A stretch of DNA of 64,000 bases from Palleronia rufa (GTDB taxonomy: Bacteria; Pseudomonadota; Alphaproteobacteria; Rhodobacterales; Rhodobacteraceae), in NCBI RefSeq assembly GCF_000743715.1, contig NZ_JQEY01000001.1:245406-309405 (forward strand), read 5' to 3'. The notes under the pieces were generated by a model. It was not told the DNA's origin, ran no database searches, and worked only from the letters and a program-made list of their open reading frames with translations. Below are positions 30,957 to 38,349 of the stretch, piece by piece. How positions within the stretch are numbered: the stretch's first letter is position 1; every line of letters starts with the position of its first letter. The position numbers and the translations under genes were made by a program.

Positions 30957-31865
30957 TTACTTGCTGGTTGTCGCGCTGGTCTCCGCCCGCAAACTCTCCA
31001 GGAAGAGAGTGAAAGCACGGGTCGGATGGCGCCGGCTCGAATAGAAGGCGTGATAGCCCGGAAACGGCGGACACCAATCGGCAAGGACCTCGACGAGCAG
31101 CCCGTCGTTCAGAAAGGGCGCGGCGAGATCTTCGAGCATGTAGGCCAGACCCATCCCCGCGCTGGCAGCCCCTACGAGTGCGTCGCCGTCATTGACGATC
31201 AGGGACGGCGACACTTTTACCGTCTCCGCATGTCCGTCTTTCTCAAACGACCACGGCGACAGGGTGCCACCCGCGTTTCTGAAACCGATGCAGCGGTGGG
31301 CCGACACGTCACGCGGCGTGTGCGGAGGATCGCAGCTGTCGAGATACCGGGGCGCCCCCACAACGACAGCGCGCAAGTGGGGCCCAACGGGCACGGCGAC
31401 CATGTCCATTTCCAAGTCTTCGCGCAGCCGTATCCCGACATCGAACCGCTCGGCAACGATGTCGACATGCCGGTTCTCCACGCTCAGCTCGCCGTCGATC
31501 TCGGGATGGGCAGCGATCAGTCGCGAGAAGGCCGGCCAGACGAGCGTATCGGCGGCATGTTTGCCGCAGGTCACCCGCAGACGTCCGCCCGGTTCCTCAC
31601 GCAACTGTTCCAGATCGTCGATTTCCGCATCAATCTCCGCGATGACCGGCGCGAGTGTGGCCAGAAGCCGCTCGCCCGCCGCGGTGGGGGCAATGCTGCG
31701 TGTCGAGCGTGACAGCAACCTGATCCCCAGATCGGCCTCAAGGCGCTTTACGGTCTGGCTGACGGCGGACTGGGTCACGCCGAGGCTGCGTGCCGCCGCG
31801 GTGAAGCTGCGCTCTTCGGCAACGCGATTGAAGATGACGAGGTCCGAGAACTTACGCGGGTCCAT
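30957..31865 (-). CDS. LysR family regulator divergent from a short-chain dehydrogenase
   Basis: A 302-residue LysR regulator. The DNA-binding domain covers residues 1-62 (FNRVAEERSFTAAARSLGVT and QSAVSQTVKRLEADLG); the effector domain follows (RLRVTCGKHAADTLVWPAF). It is divergent from an SDR gene whose reading frame is broken, and a LysR-like AGTAG-N5-CTACT site lies at 31868-31882 beside its ATG. Probable role: control of the SDR and itself. Both are likely cargo of the island. Confidence 0.85.
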   Translation of the reverse strand: MDPRKFSDLVIFNRVAEERSFTAAARSLGVTQSAVSQTVKRLEADLGIRLLSRSTRSIAPTAAGERLLATLAPVIAEIDAEIDDLEQLREEPGGRLRVTCGKHAADTLVWPAFSRLIAAHPEIDGELSVENRHVDIVAERFDVGIRLREDLEMDMVAVPVGPHLRAVVVGAPRYLDSCDPPHTPRDVSAHRCIGFRNAGGTLSPWSFEKDGHAETVKVSPSLIVNDGDALVGAASAGMGLAYMLEDLAAPFLNDGLLVEVLADWCPPFPGYHAFYSSRRHPTRAFTLFLESLRAETSATTSK

Positions 31866-31867
31866 TC

Positions 31868-31882
31868 AGTAGCTATACTACT
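31868..31882. promoter_or_regulatory. Candidate LysR binding site
   Basis: AGTAG-CTATA-CTACT, an inverted repeat that also satisfies the T-N11-A pattern, lies two bases upstream of the LysR start in the LysR/SDR intergenic region. Position and symmetry suggest an autoregulatory site. Confidence 0.4.
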
Positions 31883-31963
31883 TGGTCCGACAAATTTCGA
31901 GGTACTAATCTCCCACTGCATAGATGCGCTAATATCGCGTCGGCACGACAAGAGGAGCTGACA

Positions 31964-32785
31964 ATGACAGAAAAGGTATGGTTCATCACCGGCGCTGGCA
32001 GGGGACTTGGGCATCTGCTCTCTCGCGATGCGCTGCGCGCTGGCGACAAGGTCGTGGCAACCAGCCGAAGCGTCGACGGGCTTGCAGAAAGCCTCTCCGC
32101 TCCGGACGACAGCCTGCTCGTGTTACCGCTCGATGTGACCGATGCCCGGGCGGCTTCGGCAGCACATGACGCAGCCATGGAGGTGTTTGGCCGGATCGAC
32201 ATCCTGGTCAACAACGCCGGCCGCGCCCAGCTTGGATGATGGTTCGAGACGATCCCGGAGGAGGACGTGCGCCGGCAGTTCGAGATCAACCTCTTCGGGG
32301 CGATGAACGTGGCGCGCGCGGTGCTGCCGACGATGCGCCGTCAGCGCTCGGGCCTCGTGGTCACGATCTCCTCGGTGAACGGCTTGGTCTCGAACCCCGG
32401 TGGATCGGTCTACTCGGCGTCCAAGTTCGCGCTCGAAGGCTGGATGGAGGGCCTCGCCGAAGAAATCGCGCCGCTTGGCGTCCGATCACTCATCGTGGAG
32501 CCGGGGATGATGCGCACAAACTTCCTTGATCCGTCCACTGCACGGCAGGGGGATATGGACATTGCCGACTATGCCGAGGCGGTGGCCGGTTTCCGAACCT
32601 TCATCGCAGAAGCGAACGGCGCGCAGCAGAACGATCCGGCGGCGCTTTCCGCCCTGATCGTCTCTGAAGCGTCCTCTCCCGACCCAGCGCGACGGCTCCT
32701 GTTCGGCGCCGATGCGCACGAATGGGCCAGCGCCAAGTGCCGGCAACTCACAGCCGAGATCGACGCTTCGAGCGCCCGTGCCTGA
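31964..32785 (+). pseudogene. Short-chain dehydrogenase/reductase interrupted by an in-frame TGA
   Basis: The whole gene is readable in one frame of 273 codons. It begins MTEKVWFITGAGRGLG, the nucleotide-binding motif TGxxxGxG, and LVNNAGRAQLG ends the first part. The TGA at 32237-32239 interrupts, then WFETIPEEDVRRQFEINLFG resumes, with catalytic Ser and YSASKFALEG (Tyr-x3-Lys) intact and VEPGMMRTNF following. The stop lies in GGATGATGG: removing one ATG repeat restores ...LGWFET. So a three-base tandem duplication created the stop. An internal start after the stop would lack the NADP-binding motif. Confidence 0.8.
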
Positions 32786-32812
32786 GTGCGGGCAATGTCG
32801 GCTTCGTGCCGC

Positions 32813-33058
32813 TCAGTTGCCATTTATCCCACTGGACCACTTCCCCCCCCGCCGCGCCTTTGCGAAGCCGCGGTCCGTGGCGATGAACCGCTCCAGCATG
32901 GGCACGATCAGCCTGACGGGATCGGCAACGGCTTGCCCCGTCTCGCGCCCCAGCACCTCGGCATAGGCGACCAGATCGCGGTGGAGCGGCGCGGGCAGCT
33001 CCAGGGTCACCTTTACGGGCTTGTCGTCGGGCAGCGGGCCGAGTTTCAGCTTGGTCAT
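32813..33058 (-). CDS. DUF2274 family protein at the end of the trb operon
   Basis: An 81-residue protein, MTKLKLGPLPDDKPVKVTLE at the start, then LPAPLHRDLVAYAEVLGRE and LERFIATDRGFAKARR. DUF2274 genes regularly follow trbI in Tn4371-like conjugative modules; function unknown, possibly a ribbon-helix-helix-like regulator. It starts two bases after the trbI stop. It converges on the SDR relic with 27 bases between stops. Confidence 0.8.
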   Translation of the reverse strand: MTKLKLGPLPDDKPVKVTLELPAPLHRDLVAYAEVLGRETGQAVADPVRLIVPMLERFIATDRGFAKARRGGKWSSGINGN

Positions 33059-33060
33059 GG

Positions 33061-34200
33061 TCAACCTCCTGCCGGCTCGAATATCAAATCGCGGGTGACG
33101 ATTATCCTGACCGGGAAGCCGGGCCGGATGGTCAGCGTGGGCGCGACCTGCAACTGGCGCTGGACGATCTGCTGGCCTGCCTGATTGACGGTATCTTGCG
33201 CCCCGTCGCGGATGGCGCGGATCAGCCGGTCCTCGTCGCTGGTCGCGAGCTCCGTGCCGACTGCGAGCAGCGTGGATAGTCCTGCGGCCTTCATCAGATC
33301 CCACCAATGATAATCGACGCCATCCTCAAGGCCGGCATAGCCCGATGCGTCCGCGCCCGGCAGGCGCTCAAGGACGATGGAGCGGCCGCCCGGCAGGATC
33401 AGGCGATTCCACACCAAGAGCACCCTGCGCTGGCCGAAGGTCACGCCGTCATCATATTGGCCGATGATGCGGGTGCCCTGCGGAATCAGGAGCAGCGAGC
33501 CGGTCGGGCTGTCATAGACGTTCTCCGTCACCTGCGCTGTGATCTGGCCCGGAAGGTCGGAACGGATGCCGGTGATGAGCGCGGCCGGGATCACGGCCCC
33601 GGCCTGCAGGATATAGGGCGAGGCCGGCGGCGTGACGCGATCCGGCGCGACGGTCTGGCGGTCCACCGGGCCGCCCAGGAAGGCGGCATGGCGGTTCTGA
33701 CCGGCCGCTCCCTCCGGTTGCCCGCCGAGACCGGCCAGGCCGGGCATGGCCGTCCCGGCTGGTGTTCCTGTGCGCGGTCCGGTCTGGAAGAACACGCTGC
33801 TCAGGCGCGCGGCTTCTTCCTCGGCGCGGCGGCGTTCTTCCTCGGGATCGACCGCGGGCGCTGTGATCGCAGGCGTTGCGACCGGCTGGCCCCGCCTCTC
33901 GGCGTCGAGGATCGGACGGCCAAGGTCGCCGGGCAGCGCGGGGCCGAGGACCGGGCCGGTGTAGTCGGAGGGCAAGCCCGTGAGTCCGTCCGCCGTGGGC
34001 CGGTTTTCTGTCGAATAGAGTTCTTCGCCGCCCGGTCCGGCCTCGCGGGTCTGGAGCGCGTAGATCAGCGCGCCGCCGATGCCGAGAAGCGCGACCGCGC
34101 CAATGCCTGCCAGCATCTTGCGGGACAGGCGGGTGACGCGCGGCGGTTCTGCGCGCAGCCGCATGGGCGCTGTGGTGTCGGTGATCGGGTTGTCTGTCAT
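33061..34200 (-). CDS. trbI: TrbI/VirB10-like type IV secretion protein
   Basis: A 379-residue VirB10-type protein that bridges inner and outer membranes in the conjugation channel. It has a short cytoplasmic N-terminus, one membrane helix (about 29-46, LAGIGAVALLGIGGALIYAL), a Pro-rich periplasmic region (about 50-170), and the C-terminal domain with QAGAVIPAALITGIRSDLPG, LLIPQGTRIIGQYD and RLPGADASGYAGLED. It overlaps trbG by four bases. Confidence 0.92.
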   Translation of the reverse strand: MTDNPITDTTAPMRLRAEPPRVTRLSRKMLAGIGAVALLGIGGALIYALQTREAGPGGEELYSTENRPTADGLTGLPSDYTGPVLGPALPGDLGRPILDAERRGQPVATPAITAPAVDPEEERRRAEEEAARLSSVFFQTGPRTGTPAGTAMPGLAGLGGQPEGAAGQNRHAAFLGGPVDRQTVAPDRVTPPASPYILQAGAVIPAALITGIRSDLPGQITAQVTENVYDSPTGSLLLIPQGTRIIGQYDDGVTFGQRRVLLVWNRLILPGGRSIVLERLPGADASGYAGLEDGVDYHWWDLMKAAGLSTLLAVGTELATSDEDRLIRAIRDGAQDTVNQAGQQIVQRQLQVAPTLTIRPGFPVRIIVTRDLIFEPAGG

Positions 34201-35219
34201 GACGGCGAGTCTCCGGTGGCTGCGGGCTGAGCGGCGGCCTGTCGTTGCTCGATACGGACGATCCTGACGACCTGCTGGCGGTTGCCGCTGCCAAGGCGCA
34301 GTTCGGCCGCGCCAAACAGACGGTCCACGATCAGGACGTTCCGGTAGATGCGGGAATTGACGATCTGCGGCTCGCCGTCCGACCCGAGCACGAAGATCGG
34401 CGGCATTTCGCCCTGCACGATCCCGCGCGGGAAGACGACATAGACGCGCCGGCCATCGTCGAAGACGGAAACCGGCCGCCATGGCGGGCTGTCGCCCTGC
34501 ACCTGCAATCCATAGCGATAGTTCCGCGCCGCCTCGGCAGGGATGACCGGCGCGGACGGGACGGCCCGGCGCTGGCCTGCCGGCGGCGCGGGATAGGCCC
34601 AGGCGACGGCGGGCATGTAGAGCGCTTCCCGCGCGCGCAGCTCCATCATGTAGGTTCGCCGGTCGGTGGTCACGACAAGGTTGGTCGAGATGTCGTCGCG
34701 GGTCGGTTTCACGAGGATATGGACGCGCCGGTTGGCGCCGCTGCCGCTCTCGGTATCGCCGATGATCCAGCGGGCGGTGTCGCCGGCCGCAATCGGTCCT
34801 GCGCCGGTCAGGTTTTCACCCGGCTCCAGCGCGATATTGGTGATTTGACCGGGGGCGGCATAGACCTGATAGAGCGCGCCTTCCGACCACGGGTATATCT
34901 GGATGGCGTTGTAGTAGCCTTCGCGGCGCGGCTCGACGCGGGCGGCGGCGTTGGCGTTCTCGACGCGGCCGGTCGGTGTGCCCGCCCTCTCGCCGCCGCG
35001 CGCGACGGTCCAGGCGGGCGGAACATGCAGCGGCCGGGGCGTGTCCTCTGCCGAAGCGGCAGGCGGCGTCGGCAGCGGCGGCACGGCGTCGTCATAGGAG
35101 AATTGCGGCGTCCGGTTGGTGGCGCAGCCGGCCAGCACGGTCGCGGAAAGCAGCAACGCCGCCAGTGCGGGTTTGCGGAAAACCGGAAAGCCGGCTTTGC
35201 AGAAAGACGTGCGGGTCAT
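34197..35219 (-). CDS. trbG: TrbG/VirB9-like outer-membrane-complex lipoprotein
   Basis: A 340-residue VirB9 homologue. A lipoprotein signal LLLSATVLAGC ends at Cys32. The periplasmic VirB9 domain includes YPWSEGALYQVYAAPGQITN, ALEPGENL and the C-terminal VFDDGRRVYVVFP and RLFGAAELRLG. It forms the outer-membrane core with TrbI. The open frame extends 168 codons further upstream over trbF and is not real. It overlaps trbF and trbI by four bases each. Confidence 0.9.
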   Translation of the reverse strand: MTRTSFCKAGFPVFRKPALAALLLSATVLAGCATNRTPQFSYDDAVPPLPTPPAASAEDTPRPLHVPPAWTVARGGERAGTPTGRVENANAAARVEPRREGYYNAIQIYPWSEGALYQVYAAPGQITNIALEPGENLTGAGPIAAGDTARWIIGDTESGSGANRRVHILVKPTRDDISTNLVVTTDRRTYMMELRAREALYMPAVAWAYPAPPAGQRRAVPSAPVIPAEAARNYRYGLQVQGDSPPWRPVSVFDDGRRVYVVFPRGIVQGEMPPIFVLGSDGEPQIVNSRIYRNVLIVDRLFGAAELRLGSGNRQQVVRIVRIEQRQAAAQPAATGDSPS

Positions 35220-35905
35220 TGGCTCATCTCCCGCGACCATGAAATCGCATTGACATAGATGCCGAGCGGATTGGCGCGCAGCCTCTCGGCGGTGCGCGGC
35301 GGCTGGATCACGATGGTCAGGATCGCGGTCCATCGCTCGGTGCCGGAAAGCTGGCCGTTTTCGTAGTGGCGCTCGGTCCAGGCGACCCGGAACGATCCGG
35401 GCGATGCCCGGATGACGCTGGACACATCGACGGCGATCTGTTGGCGGCCGACACGGGTGAACGGATCGTTGGCGCGGGCATAGTCGTTCAGAGCCGCAGC
35501 GCCCCGGTCGGTGGTGAACTCGTAGGCGCGAAGCCAGTTCTGGCGGACGATGATCGCATCGGCCGGGATCGCGCGGACCTGCTCGATGAAGCGGCCGAGA
35601 TGGAAAGCGATCTGCGGATCGGTCGGGCGATAGTCGGCGTTCGCCGGTGCGACGGTCTGGGCTTCGCCGAGCGCATCGACCTGCACCACCCAGGGCACCA
35701 CGGTCCCGCGCGCCGACTGCCACACCAGCGCCGAGGCGAAGCCCGCCGACAGGATCAGGGAACCGAACGCCATGTAGCGCCAGTTTCGCGCCTGCACGCG
35801 GGCCGAGCCGATGCGCTCATCCCAGACCTGCGCGGCCTTCTGATACGGGGTCTCGGGTTCCGGCGTCTTGCCGTAATGGGCTGCGGGTCGTTTGAAGATG
35901 CTCAT
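35216..35905 (-). CDS. trbF: TrbF/VirB8-like type IV secretion protein
   Basis: A 229-residue bitopic protein: cytoplasmic N-terminus with PYQKAAQVWDERIGSARVQA, one membrane helix (about 44-62), and the periplasmic VirB8 fold including DALGEAQTVAPANADYRPTD and WTERHYENGQLSGTERW. It nucleates the assembly of the channel. The stop overlaps the trbG start (ATGA) and the start overlaps the trbL stop. Confidence 0.92.
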   Translation of the reverse strand: MSIFKRPAAHYGKTPEPETPYQKAAQVWDERIGSARVQARNWRYMAFGSLILSAGFASALVWQSARGTVVPWVVQVDALGEAQTVAPANADYRPTDPQIAFHLGRFIEQVRAIPADAIIVRQNWLRAYEFTTDRGAAALNDYARANDPFTRVGRQQIAVDVSSVIRASPGSFRVAWTERHYENGQLSGTERWTAILTIVIQPPRTAERLRANPLGIYVNAISWSREMSQ

Positions 35906-37278
35906 GAGCAGTCACTTTCGGAAAGGTTGACGGAAGAACCGGGGCCATGGCTGTCGCCGGAGCGGACGGCGTGTGCGGCCATGGTCGTGCCGTGGTTCAT
36001 GGCCTGCGAGCGGCGCATCCGCTGCGCCCAGGCAGGCGGTGCGCCTGTGGCCGAGGCGGACGCGGCCGGGGCGGATGCTTCCGCCGCGCCTCCGGCCGTG
36101 CCCATGGTGGACGCGCCGCCACTCGCACCGAAGCCAGCCTTCGCGCCTTCGGAGAAACTGGACTTGACGCTTTCGGACGCGCGGGAGGCAGCGCGTTTCA
36201 AGGGTGAGACGGCTGCCGATCCTGCCGCGCGAGCGACGCCGCCAAGGCCAGACGCGACACCGGCCGCGCCGGACTGGCCGAGCGAGCCGAGGCTGTAGGC
36301 TGCGGAAGCGGCTCCTGTGGCCGTCGCGCCGCCGCGAACGGCCGCGGCCCCGCCGGACAAAGCGGCAGCGCCGCCTTTTGCGCCGAGCATCGCCGCGCCA
36401 CCCGCCGCCGCACCGCCCGCCAGCACCATGCCGCCGGCGGCGAGGCCGGTGCCCACGGCCGCGCCCGCGCCGAGCTGGGGGCCGCCCGAGACAAGGCCGG
36501 TGGCGATGCCGGGTCCGAAGATGCCGAGGCCGAGCAGCGACAGGGCCGCGAGCACAATCGCCATGGCATCGTCGATCGTGGGGGTGACGCCGCCGAAGCC
36601 GGCGGTGAACTGCGAAAACAAGGTTGAGCCGATGCCGATGATGACGGCCAACACCAGAACCTTGATGCCGGAAGAGATTACGTTGCCAAGCACACGCTCG
36701 GCCATGAAGGCGGTCTTGCCGAACAGGCCAAAGGGGATCAGCACGAAGCCGGCCAGCGTGGTCAGCTTGAACTCGATCAGCGTGACGAAGAGCTGCACGG
36801 CGAGGATGAAGAAGGCGAGGATCACCAGCGCCCAGGCGAACAGCAGGCAGGCGATCTGGATGAAGTTCTCGAAAAACGACCAGTAGCCCATCAGGTCGGA
36901 AATGGAATCGAGCAATGGTCGGCCGGCATCGAGGCCGGTCTGTGCCACCCGGCCTGGCCGCATGAGGTCGGCAGCGGAAAAGCCCGTGCCCGACGCCATG
37001 AGACCGAGACCGGCGAATGAGTCGAAGACGATGCGGGCGAGGTTGTTCCAGTTGCCGATGACGTAGGCGAAGACACCGACGAACAGGGTCTTCTTGACCA
37101 GCCTTGCGATAATGTCGTCATCCGCGCCCCAGGCCCAGAAGAGCGCCGCCAGCGTCACGTCGATGACGATCAGGGTGGTGGCGATAAACGCCACTTCCCC
37201 ACCGAGCAGGCCGAAGCCGGAATCTATGTAGCTGGTGAAGACCCCAAGAAACGAGTCGATGACGCCGGTTCCGCCCAT
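35902..37278 (-). CDS. trbL: TrbL/VirB6-like polytopic membrane protein
   Basis: A 458-residue protein. Residues 1-255 hold at least five membrane helices (for example FIATTLIVIDVTLAALFWAW and LVILAFFILAVQLFVTLIEF). The rest is a Gly/Ala-rich tail (LAAGGMVLAGGAAAGGAAML) and a Ser-rich C-terminus. TrbL lines the inner-membrane part of the conjugation channel. The low-complexity tail is usual for the family. It starts three bases after trbK. Confidence 0.9.
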   Translation of the reverse strand: MGGTGVIDSFLGVFTSYIDSGFGLLGGEVAFIATTLIVIDVTLAALFWAWGADDDIIARLVKKTLFVGVFAYVIGNWNNLARIVFDSFAGLGLMASGTGFSAADLMRPGRVAQTGLDAGRPLLDSISDLMGYWSFFENFIQIACLLFAWALVILAFFILAVQLFVTLIEFKLTTLAGFVLIPFGLFGKTAFMAERVLGNVISSGIKVLVLAVIIGIGSTLFSQFTAGFGGVTPTIDDAMAIVLAALSLLGLGIFGPGIATGLVSGGPQLGAGAAVGTGLAAGGMVLAGGAAAGGAAMLGAKGGAAALSGGAAAVRGGATATGAASAAYSLGSLGQSGAAGVASGLGGVARAAGSAAVSPLKRAASRASESVKSSFSEGAKAGFGASGGASTMGTAGGAAEASAPAASASATGAPPAWAQRMRRSQAMNHGTTMAAHAVRSGDSHGPGSSVNLSESDCS

Positions 37279-37281
37279 GGA

Positions 37282-37569
37282 TCACTGTTCCTCGTTCTGT
37301 CGCGGAGCGGTCTGGGCGGGCGTCCGGCCAAGAAAGCGGTCGCGGCTCTCGGCCCATGCGGAAAGGCAGACCGGATCGCTCGTCGCCGCTTCCCCAAGCT
37401 GCTGGCACCGGCGAAGCGTCGCGCGGAGCGGATCGGCCGGCGGTTGCAGCGCCGGTGCGGTGCTGGCCGGCGCGGGATCGTCCTTGCGGGTCATCTCGAT
37501 CACCGTGGCCGCGATGGCCATGGCGACGAATACGACGGCCCCGAGCCGGGCCAGCATCTTGCCGTCCAT
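37282..37569 (-). CDS. trbK-alt: Putative entry-exclusion protein TrbK-alt
   Basis: A 95-residue protein with an N-terminal membrane anchor (MLARLGAVVFVAMAIAATVI) and a periplasmic tail containing LRRCQQLGEAATSDPVC and AESRDRFLGR. This is the TrbK-alt pattern found between trbJ and trbL in Tn4371-like modules. It is thought to prevent redundant transfer between donor cells, by analogy with TrbK. Confidence 0.8.
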   Translation of the reverse strand: MDGKMLARLGAVVFVAMAIAATVIEMTRKDDPAPASTAPALQPPADPLRATLRRCQQLGEAATSDPVCLSAWAESRDRFLGRTPAQTAPRQNEEQ

Positions 37570-37587
37570 GGGCGGCCCCTCCCGTGG

Positions 37588-38349
37588 TCAGTTGTTGCCG
37601 TTGAACATCTGCGCGTTGCCCGGCTGGTAGCCGCTGCCGGGGGTCAGGAAGCGCTCGCGCTGGACACGGCCCTGTTCGGCGGCCGTCGCACGCTCGGCCT
37701 CGATCAGCGCTTCCGACCGGCCGTTGGCGGCGAGCATGGCGATCAGGTCGGAAAGCTGCTGCGACTGGAGGGCGAGGATCTGATTGCCGGCCTGCGTGGC
37801 CTGCAATGCGCCGGTCGCACCCTGGCTCCGGCCGACGAGCGCGGCCATCTCGGCGCGGTTGCTGTCGATATTGCCGACGACACCGGCTTGCACCTTCATG
37901 GCGTCCTGCAAGCCGCCGACCGTGTTTTGCCAACGGTCGCGCGCATCGGCGACAAGCTGGGCGTCGGTCGCCGACAGCGACACATTGCCGTATTGGCTCT
38001 GGAACGCCTGGTCGATGTTCTGCACGTCGAACGCGATGTTCTGCGCGTCGCTGAGAAGCTGCTGCGTGCGGCTGACGTTCTGTTGAATCTGCTGGAGCGA
38101 GGAATATGGCAAGCTCGCCAGATTGCGGGCCTGATTGATGAGCATCTGGGCCTCGTTCTGGAGCGAGGTGATCTGGTTGTTAATCTGCTCCAGCGTGCGC
38201 GCGGCCGTGAGCACGTTCTGCGCGTAGTTGGTCGGATCATAGACGATCCATTGCGCATGGGCCGGGCTTGCCAGCATGGGCGAAAGCGCGACCGGAATGG
38301 CGAGCGCCAGCGCAAGGGCCGAGGCCCCGACAAACTTGGAATAGGTCAT
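37588..38349 (-). CDS. trbJ: TrbJ/VirB5-like secreted type IV component
   Basis: A 253-residue protein with a clear signal peptide (ALALALAIPVALSPMLASPA, cleavage after AHA near 32), QWIVYDPTNYAQNVLTAART and long Gln/Asn-rich helices (EQINNQITSLQNEAQMLINQ). It is the pilus-tip-associated VirB5 homologue. The start overlaps the trbE stop by four bases. Confidence 0.9.
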   Translation of the reverse strand: MTYSKFVGASALALALAIPVALSPMLASPAHAQWIVYDPTNYAQNVLTAARTLEQINNQITSLQNEAQMLINQARNLASLPYSSLQQIQQNVSRTQQLLSDAQNIAFDVQNIDQAFQSQYGNVSLSATDAQLVADARDRWQNTVGGLQDAMKVQAGVVGNIDSNRAEMAALVGRSQGATGALQATQAGNQILALQSQQLSDLIAMLAANGRSEALIEAERATAAEQGRVQRERFLTPGSGYQPGNAQMFNGNN

